Positions 16,568 to 25,815 of a stretch of 64,000 nucleotides of DNA are shown in pieces. A model generated the notes under the pieces. That model did not search any database and had not been told where the DNA came from. It saw only the letters and a list, made by a program, of their open reading frames with translations. A program made the translations under genes and the position numbers. Within the stretch, counting starts at the first letter, position 1, and each line of letters starts with the position of its first letter. This stretch comes from Micromonospora chersina (lineage in GTDB: Bacteria; Actinomycetota; Actinomycetes; Mycobacteriales; Micromonosporaceae), in NCBI RefSeq assembly GCF_900091475.1, contig NZ_FMIB01000002.1:3038001-3102000 (forward strand), written 5' to 3'.

Positions 16568-17631
16568 TGCGCCTGCACTTCGTCCTTCCCCAGTTGGAAC
16601 CCTGCTACGGCATGGAGCGGGCCGCCGTCCTGCTGATGCGGAGCCTGCGGGCGTCCGGGGTGGAGGTCTCCGCGACCGTGCTGTCCCGGGGTGTCCCACC
16701 CGGCGTCGACGACCTGGCCGTCGAACGGCTGGGGGTGAGCAGCCGGCTCACCCGCCTCGTGGAGGCCGTCGCGCCGCTCCGGCGCCGGCTGCGGGCGCTG
16801 CCCGCCGAGACCGTGGTCGTGTCCAGCGGGCTCTGGGCCACGGTGCCCGTCGGCGCGGCGCTGGCCGGCTCCGGCCGTGACTTCGTCGCCTGGGAGCACT
16901 CCGTGCTGCCCGCGCGGCTCGCCGTCGATCGGCGGGTCCGGGTGCTGGCCCGGGTCGCCCGGACCGCGGCGCTGCGACCGCGCCTCGTGGTCGCGGTGTC
17001 CGAGGGGGTCGCCCGGACGGTCCGCGGACTCGCGCCCGGCCAGCCGGTGACCACCATCCCGAACCCGCTGCCGGTCGGCGAGTTCGTCCCGCCGCGCCCG
17101 ATCGGCGCCGGCGACGTCCGGCTCGTCACCACCGGCGCTCTGCGGCCGCTGAAGAACCACGGGTACGCCCTGGCCGCACTCGCCCTGCTGCCCGAGCGGT
17201 ACCGCCTGACCCTCGCCGGGGACGGCGAGGAACGGGACCTGTTGGCGGGCCGGGCCCGGGAACTGGGGCTGGCGCGCCGCGTCCGCTTCCTCGGACGGAT
17301 ACCGGACGTCGGGGAACTGCTCGCGGAGGCCGACGCGCTGGTGCACCCGTCCCGGGCCGAGACCTTCGGGTTGAGCCTGATCGAGGCGGCCGGGGCGGGC
17401 GTCCCGGTCGCCGCCCTGCCGGTGCCCGCGCTGGACGAGCTGGTTCCGACACTCGTGCCCGGCGCCCTGGCCGTCGAGTCGACGCCGCGGGCGCTCGCGG
17501 ACGCGGTGCTGGCCGTGACGGGCGAGCAGCGTCCGAGCCGCGCCGACTTCGAGAAGGCCTGGCGGGCGAGGTCGGCGGCCCTGGATCCCGTCGAGGTCAG
17601 CCGCCGCTGGGTGGAGGCGACGAGCCGATGA
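16567..17631 (+). CDS. Family 4 glycosyltransferase
   Basis: 354 aa with a GT-B fold. The N-terminal domain opens MRLHFVLPQLEPCYGMERAA. The C-terminal domain carries TTGALRPLKNHGYALAALALL, GDGEERDLLAGRARELGL and the E-x7-E motif in HPSRAETFGLSLIEAAGAGVPV. ATG 16567 sits inside the stop of the GT2 gene, so the two are translationally coupled. It is a retaining transferase using a nucleotide sugar. The acceptor is unknown. Confidence 0.92.
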   Translation: MRLHFVLPQLEPCYGMERAAVLLMRSLRASGVEVSATVLSRGVPPGVDDLAVERLGVSSRLTRLVEAVAPLRRRLRALPAETVVVSSGLWATVPVGAALAGSGRDFVAWEHSVLPARLAVDRRVRVLARVARTAALRPRLVVAVSEGVARTVRGLAPGQPVTTIPNPLPVGEFVPPRPIGAGDVRLVTTGALRPLKNHGYALAALALLPERYRLTLAGDGEERDLLAGRARELGLARRVRFLGRIPDVGELLAEADALVHPSRAETFGLSLIEAAGAGVPVAALPVPALDELVPTLVPGALAVESTPRALADAVLAVTGEQRPSRADFEKAWRARSAALDPVEVSRRWVEATSR

Positions 17632-18956
17632 CCGTCGACACCAGCACGGACCGGGCCGGGCGGGCGGAACCGTCGCGAGCCGCCGCCGGCCCGAGCGACG
17701 GCTTCCTGGGCAAGGCGGCGAAGTTCCTCACCGGCACCCTGCTGCGCACCCTCGCCCAGGGAGCGCTGTTCGTCCTGCTGGCCCGCGAGATGCCGATCGG
17801 CGAGTACGGGCTCTTCGTCGGCGTCACCGCACTGATCGCGGTGGTGTCGCCCTTCGCGTCCGCCGGCGTGCCGAGCCTGATCTTCCAGAGCCACGCCGAC
17901 GCGCCGGCGGACTGGGCCCGGCACCTCGCCCGTGGCCTGGTGCTGACCGCCACCTTCGGCGTCGGCGCGTCGGTGCTGGTGACCGCCGCGGGCACCGCCG
18001 TCTGGGCGGCCCAGGTCGATCCGGTCGACGTCGCCGCCCTGGCCGTCGCCGACCTGGTCGCCTGGCGGCTCATCGAGGCCGTGGCCGCCTCCGTCCAGGC
18101 GCGCGGGAAGGTGTTCGTCGCCTCGGTGATCCCCGCCGTGCTGCACGTGTGCCGGCTGGCCGCCGTGGTGGTGCTCGCCGTCATGGCGCCGGGCAGCGTG
18201 ACCCTGCACGGCTGGGCGGTCACCTCGGCGCTGCTCTCGGCGGTGATCTGCCTGCTGGTGCTGGCGTACGGCCTGCGCGGGGCGGGCCTCCCGCCGGCCA
18301 CCGGCGCCTTCGGGCAGGTGCGGGCCGGGCTGCTCTTCGCGGTCGGTCTCTCGGCGCAGACCGTCTACAACGACCTCGACAAGGTGATGCTGTCGCGGCT
18401 CGGCAGCCCGGAAGGGGCTGCCATCTACGCCGCCGCGTACCGCGTGGTCGACTTCGCGTACACCCCGGCACGGGCCATGGCGGCGGTCGCCTATCCGCGC
18501 TTCTTCGAGGCCGGACGGGACGGCCCCCGCGCGGCCCTGCGGCTGACCCGGCGGTTGCTGCCCCGCTACCTGATGTTCAGCGTGCCGGCGTCCCTGCTGC
18601 TGGTGGCCTGCTCCGGACTGACGCCGACCGTCTTCGGCAACGGCTACGCGGCGGCCACCACCGCACTGCAGGGGCTGGCCGCGCTGCTCGTGCTGAAGGC
18701 GATCCACTACCTGGCGGCGGACACCCTCTCCGGAAGCCGGATGCAGGGCCGGCGTACCGTCTGCCAGATCGCGATCGGCGTGGTCAACGCCGGGCTCAAC
18801 GTCTGGCTGATCCCGGCGTACGGCTGGCAGGGCGCCGTTGCCTCCAGTCTGGTCTGCGACGCGCTCCTCGGCGTACTGCTGTGGGGTTGCGTCGTGGCCG
18901 CCGTGCGGCGCGACCCGTCCCGGCGGGAACCGACGAGCACCATGGAAAGGGCCTGA
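17628..18956 (+). CDS. Polysaccharide flippase (Wzx / MATE-like superfamily)
   Basis: 442 aa with about 12 membrane helices and the pattern of O-antigen and teichoic-acid flippases: GKAAKFLTGTLLRTLAQGALFVLLAREMPIGEYG near the N-terminus, YNDLDKVMLSRL at the middle, and an amphipathic AYRVVDFAYTPARAM helix. The ATG overlaps the preceding stop (ATGA). It should flip the lipid-linked repeat unit to the outer face of the membrane. Confidence 0.9.
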   Translation: MTVDTSTDRAGRAEPSRAAAGPSDGFLGKAAKFLTGTLLRTLAQGALFVLLAREMPIGEYGLFVGVTALIAVVSPFASAGVPSLIFQSHADAPADWARHLARGLVLTATFGVGASVLVTAAGTAVWAAQVDPVDVAALAVADLVAWRLIEAVAASVQARGKVFVASVIPAVLHVCRLAAVVVLAVMAPGSVTLHGWAVTSALLSAVICLLVLAYGLRGAGLPPATGAFGQVRAGLLFAVGLSAQTVYNDLDKVMLSRLGSPEGAAIYAAAYRVVDFAYTPARAMAAVAYPRFFEAGRDGPRAALRLTRRLLPRYLMFSVPASLLLVACSGLTPTVFGNGYAAATTALQGLAALLVLKAIHYLAADTLSGSRMQGRRTVCQIAIGVVNAGLNVWLIPAYGWQGAVASSLVCDALLGVLLWGCVVAAVRRDPSRREPTSTMERA

Positions 18957-18957
18957 G

Positions 18958-20313
18958 TTGACCGTCTTCTTCGCGTTTCTCCTGACGGTGAGCGGCGTCG
19001 CGACGGCCGCCTGGTTGGTGGCCACGCGCCGGAAGGTCGCCGCCGCCTTCGGTGACGGTCGCACCGCGCTCGCGCTCGTGGGCTTTGTGGTGCTGGCCAA
19101 CGCGGCGCCGGTGCTGGCCGGCGAGCACAGCTCCGCGCTGATCGGTCTGCTCGTGCTGGGCCTCCTCGCCTGGGTGGTCGGCACCGGCGGGCGGGACCTG
19201 CGCGGGCCGTCCGACGGGTGGCTGCGGATCGCCTGGTGGGCGGTCGCCGTTCTGCTGCTGTGGTGCCTCGCCGTGGACGCGATCGTCGGCGCCGGCCTGT
19301 ACGGCTCCCGGCTGGTCTCGTACGCGGCGGCCGGGCTGTTCCTGCTCGCCGGGCTGCTGATCGCCGCGCGTACGGCGGTGACCACCCGGGCCCTGGCGTA
19401 CACCGGGCTGGCCGTGCTGGCTCTGCTGACGATCCCCACGCTCTTCTCCGGCACGAGCGCGTGGCGGACCTGCACGGGCGGCCAGTTGGAGAAGTGCTCG
19501 GTCGCCGGGGCGCTGTTCAAGAGCTTCTTCGAGTCGGAGAACTACGTCGCCATGGTCGCGACGTTCACCCTGGTCGCGGCACTCTGCGCGATGCGACGCG
19601 GTGAACTGGTCGTGACGGCGACCCTCTGCCTGCTCGTCATCGTGGCGACCGGCTCCCGCACCAGCTACCTCGCGCTCGCCGCCGGCGCCGCCTGGCTCGC
19701 CGGCAGCTACCTGATCGAGCGGTGGCGCCGGTTCGAGCGGATCCCGCTCGTCCTCTCCGCCGGGCTGGTGGTGGTCTTCGGCGCCGCGGCCACGTACCTG
19801 ATGTGGAGCGCCGACCGTTCGACGCTCAGCAACCGCGGCAACATCTGGGTGCACGCCCGCGAGTACATCGCGGAGCGGAAGGTCACCGGCGTGGGCGTCT
19901 CCAAGTGGTACTACCTGCGCGACGTGGGCGAGGCGCCGACCCACTTCTTCCACTCGGGCTATGTTCTGGCCATCTTCGCCGGGGGCTTCGTCGCTCTCGT
20001 GATCTGGGGAGTCTGGGCGAGCGCGCTGCTGCACGGCCGGGTCCGCGACGGACGGGCGTTCACCGCGAAGGCGCCCGTCGTGCTGTTCCTCGTCTACTCG
20101 GTCACCGAGGTCGTCTGGAACCCGCTGTCGGTGGACGGGCTGTCCTGGATCTTCCTGCTTCTGATGCTGATCCGGGCGGCGGGCAGCCCACGCGACGCGC
20201 TGGCCGCCCCCGGCCCGGTGGACGCCGCGGACCGGCCCGGTGGTCTCGCCGGCCTGCGCGCGCTCGCCACCCGCCACCAGCGCCGGAGGTCGACGGCCGA
20301 CAGCGTCCGCTGA
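18958..20313 (+). CDS. O-antigen ligase/polymerase-family membrane protein (Wzy/WaaL type)
   Basis: 451 aa from TTG 18958, with GGAAAGG about 8 nt upstream and only one base after the flippase stop. About 11 membrane helices flank a large loop. The family motif GSRTSYLALAAGA and the RGNIWVHAREYI...GVGVSKWYY stretch carry the conserved Arg residues. Its place right after the flippase makes it the likely polymerase of the surface polysaccharide, with ligation left to the LCP protein. Confidence 0.88.
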   Translation: MTVFFAFLLTVSGVATAAWLVATRRKVAAAFGDGRTALALVGFVVLANAAPVLAGEHSSALIGLLVLGLLAWVVGTGGRDLRGPSDGWLRIAWWAVAVLLLWCLAVDAIVGAGLYGSRLVSYAAAGLFLLAGLLIAARTAVTTRALAYTGLAVLALLTIPTLFSGTSAWRTCTGGQLEKCSVAGALFKSFFESENYVAMVATFTLVAALCAMRRGELVVTATLCLLVIVATGSRTSYLALAAGAAWLAGSYLIERWRRFERIPLVLSAGLVVVFGAAATYLMWSADRSTLSNRGNIWVHAREYIAERKVTGVGVSKWYYLRDVGEAPTHFFHSGYVLAIFAGGFVALVIWGVWASALLHGRVRDGRAFTAKAPVVLFLVYSVTEVVWNPLSVDGLSWIFLLLMLIRAAGSPRDALAAPGPVDAADRPGGLAGLRALATRHQRRRSTADSVR

Positions 20314-20321
20314 ATGGGCGA

Positions 20322-22499
20322 TCAACCGGGCTCGGCGATCGGCAGGCCCTGGAAGGCCAGCAGGCCGATGCCCGAGGCGTTCACGACCCAGGGGCCCGCA
20401 CCCGTGTGGCCGAGGTAGGTCACACCGGTCGCCCCGGTGGCCGGCGCGGACAGCGTCAGCACCAGCTGTCCGCCCGGCCGGTACGCCACGTCGACGACAC
20501 TCACTGCGCTGCCCTCGATGCGGAAGTCGGCGGCCACACCGGGCTGCACGGTGAGCGGGGTGTCGTCGCGGAGCCGAATCACCACAGCGGTCCGGCCGGC
20601 GTCCAGGAAGGACGCGGAGCGCGGGTTCGGCGGCGCGACCCCGGCAGCCGGCCCTCCGTACAGGTCCCGGGAGAGCACGGCGAACGCCTGGTCGCCCAGT
20701 TCGCGGTAACCCTGCTCCCAGCCGAAGTGACAGCCCTCCTGACCGGACAGCCCGTTGGTGGACAGCACGGTCACCCCGAGGGTGTCGCCCATCCGGCGCT
20801 GCGCCTCGCGCAGCCGGGCCGAACGGCCGTCACCGCACGGCGACGTACGCACCTGGAACACGTAGTAGCGGGTGTCCCGGCCGCCGAGCTCCGCCCGCCA
20901 GTCCCGCAACAGCGCCGTGAAGCCGGCCAGGTGGGCGGCAGCGTTGTCGTTGTCGGCCTCGCCCTGGTACCAGAAGACGCCACGGACGTCGCGGAGCACA
21001 CCGGCGGCCGTCAGGCGCTGCCGTAGCCGCCCGTAGTTGGTGCGCAGGTCGTCCGGCCGGGCGCCGACCCGCTGGAAGTAGCCGATCGGCCGGCCGTTCT
21101 CGCCGCCGTTGATGACGGCCACCGGCACCTGGTAGGTGTCCGAGATCCGGTGTGCCATCCGGATCCCCCACTGGCCGACGGAACCCGGTTGCTGGGTCAG
21201 GTCGCCGACGGCGTAGTTCCAGCTCCGGGCCGCCGCGGACCGGGGGCCGTCGGCCACCGGCGAGCCGTAGCTGCGCAGGTACGGGGACTCCTCTGCCGCG
21301 GCCGAGCCGCGCTGCATGCCCGCGGCGGCGTTGGACTGCCCCTCGATGACGTAGACGTCGCCGGCGACCACGCCCTCCCAGACGCCGACCCGGCGGGCCA
21401 CGCCGTCACCCAGCACCCGGAGTTCGAAGCGGTACTCCCGGAGGGCGGCGGTGATCCGGTGGCGGAGCGAGAAGGTGCCGCCGGGGCTGGCCACGGCGCC
21501 GTAGTCCCAGCCGTCCGCGCCGCTGCTCACCTTGAGCTGCACGGCGGTCACCCGGGGATCGGTGAACCTCCCGGCCACCTCGACCACAGCGCCGTTGCCG
21601 GCGTCCCGCGGGAAGAGCTGGCGGTCTGCCGGATGCCGGTCGATGGTGAGGACCGACGCGCGGGCGTACACGGTCAGCCGGCGTTGGGTGAAGCCGCCGG
21701 CGTTTCCGGCGAAGGTCCAGTCCGGGTTACCGGTCGGGGCGGGGCCGATGCCCACCGCGAGCGGGCCGGACCGCGACGTGATGCCGTTGACGGCCAGCAC
21801 GGTCTGCGGCGGCGTCGTGGTTGGCCGGGTCCCACCGACCAGATGCACCTGGAACGAGCCGTACGCCAGCGCGGGCAGCACCTCGTCGTCCGCGTCGTAG
21901 CGGTCCGCCGCGGCTCCGGAGATCTGCCCGGTGCCGCCGGGACCGTAGCTGTTCGGCCACATCTCCAGGTAACCGGGCAGCCCGGTGCCGGTGGTCAGCC
22001 CCGCGACGTTGGTGGCAACCTCCAGGTCGTTGACGCGCTGCTGGACGATCTGCCCGGCACGGGTGGGCGGGGCGAGCCGGCCGGGGTCGGTGGTGAACGG
22101 TTCCATCGCCGTCCACACCCACTGCCGTCCGGCGGGGCCGTTCAGCTCCAGGCAGTAGCCCACCCGGTCGAAGCCGCGCGCCATGCTCGCGGTGCGGTCG
22201 AAGGCGTACGCCGGCGCACGGCCGGTTGCCCGTGCCGGCAGGTCCAGCGCCGCGACCGGGGTGAAACCCGCCATGCCGGCGACGTTCGCCGCGCAGCTCG
22301 TGCCGTCCACGGGCACAACGGGCGGCTGCGGCCGGGAGCCCTCCGGAGTGGACCACGCAGCGGTCGGCGCTCCGGACCTGCCCGAGGGCAGCGCGACGAC
22401 GACGATCGAGGCGAGCAGCAGCACGGTCACTCCCACACCGATCCACGCCGCACGGGGCACAGACCGCAGGCGCTGCCTCACGGAGGGAGCTGAGGGCAC
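20322..22499 (-). CDS. Large exported protein with a sialate O-acetylesterase (SASA) domain
   Basis: 725 aa from a GTG with GGAGG upstream. One signal-anchor helix lies at about residues 18-40. The esterase core reads VIEGQSNAAAGM (nucleophile Ser of the GQSN block, about 392), then VINGGENGRPI, FWYQGEADNDN and later NGLSGQEGCHFGWEQGYRELG, which holds the catalytic His (block V). N-terminal and C-terminal beta regions may bind sugar. It would deacetylate a glycan outside the cell. Being convergent with the polymerase gene and next to an acyltransferase, it may tune acylation of the same polymer (inference). Confidence 0.8.
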   Translation of the reverse strand: MPSAPSVRQRLRSVPRAAWIGVGVTVLLLASIVVVALPSGRSGAPTAAWSTPEGSRPQPPVVPVDGTSCAANVAGMAGFTPVAALDLPARATGRAPAYAFDRTASMARGFDRVGYCLELNGPAGRQWVWTAMEPFTTDPGRLAPPTRAGQIVQQRVNDLEVATNVAGLTTGTGLPGYLEMWPNSYGPGGTGQISGAAADRYDADDEVLPALAYGSFQVHLVGGTRPTTTPPQTVLAVNGITSRSGPLAVGIGPAPTGNPDWTFAGNAGGFTQRRLTVYARASVLTIDRHPADRQLFPRDAGNGAVVEVAGRFTDPRVTAVQLKVSSGADGWDYGAVASPGGTFSLRHRITAALREYRFELRVLGDGVARRVGVWEGVVAGDVYVIEGQSNAAAGMQRGSAAAEESPYLRSYGSPVADGPRSAAARSWNYAVGDLTQQPGSVGQWGIRMAHRISDTYQVPVAVINGGENGRPIGYFQRVGARPDDLRTNYGRLRQRLTAAGVLRDVRGVFWYQGEADNDNAAAHLAGFTALLRDWRAELGGRDTRYYVFQVRTSPCGDGRSARLREAQRRMGDTLGVTVLSTNGLSGQEGCHFGWEQGYRELGDQAFAVLSRDLYGGPAAGVAPPNPRSASFLDAGRTAVVIRLRDDTPLTVQPGVAADFRIEGSAVSVVDVAYRPGGQLVLTLSAPATGATGVTYLGHTGAGPWVVNASGIGLLAFQGLPIAEPG

Positions 22500-22630
22500 C
22501 CGTCGAACCTCCAGACCGTTCAGCCAGCGTCGCGGGAAAGGTTATGCGATGGGCGGTCCACGGATCGTCCGGCCGTCGTCGGGGCCGGGCGGGAACGTGC
22601 CCGCCCTCGCCGTCTGCCATGATGCGCGCC

Positions 22631-23608
22631 ATGGCCGCAACGAGCACCACCGCACCGGTGACCGCCCGGTCCGCCGGTGTGGACCTTCTCCGGATCGTCG
22701 GCATCGCCGCGGTGGTCGTCGGTCACGTGTGGACCGATCCGGTCACCCGCGCCGCCGTCTACCCGTGGCACGTGCCGCTGTTCTTCGTGCTGACCGGATA
22801 CTTCTGGACGCCCGGCCGGCCGATGGCCGGCGAGGTGCGCAAGCGGTGGCGGTCGCTCGGCCTGCCGTACGTCGTCTGGTTCGTCCTGCTGTTCGCGGCT
22901 CTCCTGGCCGCCGAGGCGGCCACCGGGGAGGTCGCCGAGGGGGCGTTCGGCAACGCGCTCTACGGCGGCAGCGCGGCGGTCCGGCCGTTCTCGGCCTTCT
23001 GGTTCGTGTCGGTCCTCTTCCTGCTCGCCCTGGCGTACCGCGCCGTGGAGCGGTTCCCGGTGGCGGCCTGGGTGCTCGCCCTGACCGGGCTCGCCGTCGC
23101 GTACCTGGCGCCGGAGGTGGTCACCGCCGGTCCGCTGGGCGCTCTCCTCGTGCCGGCGTGCCTGGTGTTCGTGCTCGCCGGGCGGCTGCTGCGCCAGCTG
23201 CGGTCGCACCTGTCGATGACCACGGCGGCGGTCATGCTCGCCCTCGGCGCCGGCCTGGTGATCACCGGCCTGAGCGCCCCGCTGGACGTCAAGGCGGGCG
23301 ACTTCGGCACGCCCGGCGTCAGCGTGGTCACCGCCGTTCTGATCAGCGGTGGACTGCTCGTCCTCGCCGAGGAACTGGACCGCCGCATCACGGGCGGGTC
23401 CGCACGGACGATCAGCGAGCTGTCCGCCTGCGGCATCGCCGTCGTGCTGAGTCACGCCGCCGTGCTCTGGGTGCTGCACACCCCGCCGAGCGGCGGTTGG
23501 CTGCACCTGGCGGCCGCCCTGGTGCTGCCCTGGGCGTTCGCGCTGGTGGCCCTGCGCACGCCGGCCAGCCCGTACCTGCTCGGCCGGGACGGGGTCGGCC
23601 GCCGCTGA
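22631..23608 (+). CDS. Acyltransferase family 3 membrane protein
   Basis: 325 aa from ATG 22631; ATG 22619 in the same frame is possible. About ten membrane helices are seen. The opening SAGVDLLRIVGIAAVVVGHV has the family's R-x10-H catalytic layout, and WHVPLFFVLTGYFW follows. Such proteins move acetyl groups onto exopolysaccharide or other glycans. It is divergent from the SASA-domain gene, so an O-acetyl writer and a possible eraser lie side by side. Confidence 0.85.
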   Translation: MAATSTTAPVTARSAGVDLLRIVGIAAVVVGHVWTDPVTRAAVYPWHVPLFFVLTGYFWTPGRPMAGEVRKRWRSLGLPYVVWFVLLFAALLAAEAATGEVAEGAFGNALYGGSAAVRPFSAFWFVSVLFLLALAYRAVERFPVAAWVLALTGLAVAYLAPEVVTAGPLGALLVPACLVFVLAGRLLRQLRSHLSMTTAAVMLALGAGLVITGLSAPLDVKAGDFGTPGVSVVTAVLISGGLLVLAEELDRRITGGSARTISELSACGIAVVLSHAAVLWVLHTPPSGGWLHLAAALVLPWAFALVALRTPASPYLLGRDGVGRR

Positions 23609-23633
23609 GCGGCCGCCCCAACCCCGGGCGGCG

Positions 23634-25667
23634 TCACACCGCGCTGTTGCGCCGCCTGAGCAGGATCACCACCAGGACGACGAGGCCGGCGACCAGCGCT
23701 CCCGCAGCCGCGGCGAGCACCGGGACCGCCCAGTTCGACCCGCCCGACGACGACTCGCCGCCGCCGCTGTCGATGGCGGCCTGCCGGTAGACCTGGGCCA
23801 GCACGTTCGTCGGCGAGTCCTGGGCCACCTTGCCGAAGCGCTCGGCCGCGGTGGAGTTCTGGCCGGCGAAGTAGGCGTCGAGGCCGCTGCGATACCGCTT
23901 GTCGGCGTCGCCGAGGGTGTTCTGCACGCCGGCCGTGGAGAGGAGTCCGGCCATGGTGGACACCGGCACGACGAACCGGTTCGCCTTGTCCGGTCGCAGG
24001 ATGTCGTTGTCCAGCATCCCCACCACCCGGCCGCTCGGGTCGATGGCGATCCCCCCGCGCGAGTAGAGGCCCAGGTCGTCGTTGATCCGGTACGCCTGCA
24101 CCGGCGACTGGGCGTCCACGCCGGTCACCGTCGCCGGCTTGGACGTCACGCTGTAGGTCGCGGACCGGTAGCTGGTGTCGGTGGTGTTGTAGCCGAGGAT
24201 GAGCAGTGACGTGTCCGCGGCGATGGTGGCGGAGGGGTTGAGTTCCGCGGCCGGAAGGTTGCCCTGTTCGAGCTTGACCAGGGCGAGGTTCCCCGCGTCG
24301 AGGGCGAGCGACTGCACGACAGCGCCGGGGATCGCGGGGCTGTCCGTGGTGTCACCCTTGGCCACGTTCAACTGGCCGTAGAGCTTGGCTTCCGGTTCCG
24401 TGCCGGCCTCGGTGCCGGTGAACACGGCCGTCTTCATCCGCGATTTGGTGAACGCGGCGACGTCCTTGGAGTTGAGGGTTCGCTCGGCGACCATCGCGTT
24501 GGCCAGAGCACCCAGCGCGTTGCCCAGCAGGATGTCCTGGGTGGGGCGTACGCACTGGGTGTTGGTCAGGACGTGCCCGTCGGAATTCACCACGAAGCCG
24601 CTGCACCGGCGATTGAAGGTGATGGGGGCCTTCCGCAGCAGGGCGTTGTCCTGCTTGTTGCGGACGTAGCCGGTGAAGATGACCTCGACGAACACCATGG
24701 ACGGACCCGCCGTCGCCAGCGCGTGCTCCTCCGGGCTGCGCAGCGCCGCCTGCGCCCACGGCTTCAGGCCCGGGTTCACCGGCGCGGCACTCGGGAAGGC
24801 GCTGGACGTGGCCGTGGGCGTCGTCGCCGGCTCGTCGGAGCCGTCGCCGGCGACACCCCAGACGCCCACTCCACCGGCCACCACGGCGACCAGCAGGAGC
24901 GCCGCCAGCGCGGCCCACAGCCCGTTCTGTCGTGGCGGACGCGGCGGGGACGGCTGGATCCGGCGCACCGGCGAGCTGAACGGGTCACCGGGCGGGGCAC
25001 TGACCGGCTGCGCGGTGTGCGGGTACGCCGGCTGCGGCGGAGCGGACACCGGGGGCGCCGACACCTGCTGCGGCACGGGGGCCTGCTGCGGCGGCGCGGA
25101 AACCTGCTGCGGTGGAGCCGACACCTGCTGGGGCGGCGCCGACACCTGCTGAGGCGGCGCCGACACCTGCTGCGCGGGAAGCGGCGTCTGCTGCGCCGGA
25201 AGGGGTGTCTGCTGGGCGGGAACCGGCGTCTGCTGTGGCGGGGACGAGACCTGCTGCGCCTGCCGGGGATCCCCCTGCAACGCCCACGGGGCCAGCTGCG
25301 GCTGCTGCTCGGTGGGCACCTGCAGCATGGCCACCGTGCTGTCCTCGACCGCCTGCTCGCTGCGGATCTCCTGGCCCAGCGCGAAGAAGAGATGTTCCGC
25401 GCCCGGCCCACCGTCGGCGATGTACGCCGCCCAGGGTGCCTTCGCCGCGAAGTCGGCGGACAGGTACGGCCGACCGCTGCCGCCCGGCGCGGCCAGGGTC
25501 TCCGCCATGCCGGAGAACGCCTGGCGCCAGGCCGGATCCTGGGCCACCGCCGGGTCGAGCACCGCGATGGTCACCAGCCGATCCTGCCCGTCGACGGCCC
25601 ACCAGGCCTTGCCCACCTGGCAAACGCCCATCACCTCGGTGAGCCGGTACGGACCAACGGGCTGCAT
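23634..25667 (-). CDS. Two-helix membrane protein with kinase-N-lobe-like and inactive trypsin-like domains
   Basis: 677 aa, ATG with GGAGAT. Residues 4-60 read like the N-lobe of a Ser/Thr kinase (VGPYRLTEVMG, AWWAVDGQDRLVTIAVLDP) but with Ala for the catalytic Lys and no C-lobe. Residues 136-228 are Pro/Gln repeats (QQVSAPP in tandem). A helix at 249-272 leads to a trypsin/HtrA-like domain (about 320-580) in which Gln371, Asn460 and Arg537 stand where His, Asp and Ser should be. A TPR-like stretch (585-632) and a second helix (646-670) end it. It is probably a binding or scaffold protein at the cell surface. Confidence 0.75.
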   Translation of the reverse strand: MQPVGPYRLTEVMGVCQVGKAWWAVDGQDRLVTIAVLDPAVAQDPAWRQAFSGMAETLAAPGGSGRPYLSADFAAKAPWAAYIADGGPGAEHLFFALGQEIRSEQAVEDSTVAMLQVPTEQQPQLAPWALQGDPRQAQQVSSPPQQTPVPAQQTPLPAQQTPLPAQQVSAPPQQVSAPPQQVSAPPQQVSAPPQQAPVPQQVSAPPVSAPPQPAYPHTAQPVSAPPGDPFSSPVRRIQPSPPRPPRQNGLWAALAALLLVAVVAGGVGVWGVAGDGSDEPATTPTATSSAFPSAAPVNPGLKPWAQAALRSPEEHALATAGPSMVFVEVIFTGYVRNKQDNALLRKAPITFNRRCSGFVVNSDGHVLTNTQCVRPTQDILLGNALGALANAMVAERTLNSKDVAAFTKSRMKTAVFTGTEAGTEPEAKLYGQLNVAKGDTTDSPAIPGAVVQSLALDAGNLALVKLEQGNLPAAELNPSATIAADTSLLILGYNTTDTSYRSATYSVTSKPATVTGVDAQSPVQAYRINDDLGLYSRGGIAIDPSGRVVGMLDNDILRPDKANRFVVPVSTMAGLLSTAGVQNTLGDADKRYRSGLDAYFAGQNSTAAERFGKVAQDSPTNVLAQVYRQAAIDSGGGESSSGGSNWAVPVLAAAAGALVAGLVVLVVILLRRRNSAV

Positions 25668-25787
25668 GCCATATCTCCTCTGCTTATCCGCCGTGCGGAT
25701 AGTACAGAGACGATGCCCGCGCGCTCGTCCTCCGGTCGCCGCGCGACCACGGCCCGGACGGCCCTTCACCGTACGAGGGTTGCGTCG

Positions 25788-25799
25788 TGAAAGTTTTCA
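25788..25799. promoter_or_regulatory. Dyad operator upstream of the hut operon
   Basis: TGAAA-GT-TTTCA is a perfect dyad 16 nt before the regulator start. It overlaps the region just upstream of the -10 box, so the RpiR-family regulator may repress its own operon through it. Confidence 0.55.
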
Positions 25800-25803
25800 T
25801 GCA

Positions 25804-25809
25804 TAGAGT
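25804..25809 (+). promoter_or_regulatory. -10 box of the hut operon promoter
   Basis: TAGAGT sits 6 nt before GTG 25816, another leaderless arrangement. Confidence 0.5.
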
Positions 25810-25815
25810 CACGCT

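Noticed and set aside
16605..19520. Open frame of 971 codons on the minus strand
   Set aside because: It is antisense to the GT4, flippase and polymerase genes, has Arg/Pro/Ser-rich shadow composition and no recognisable domain; such frames are expected at this GC content.
25050..25260. Short direct DNA repeats looking like a CRISPR or minisatellite
   Set aside because: The period is 21 nt and in frame; they encode the QQVSAPP repeats of the membrane protein. There are no spacers and no cas genes.
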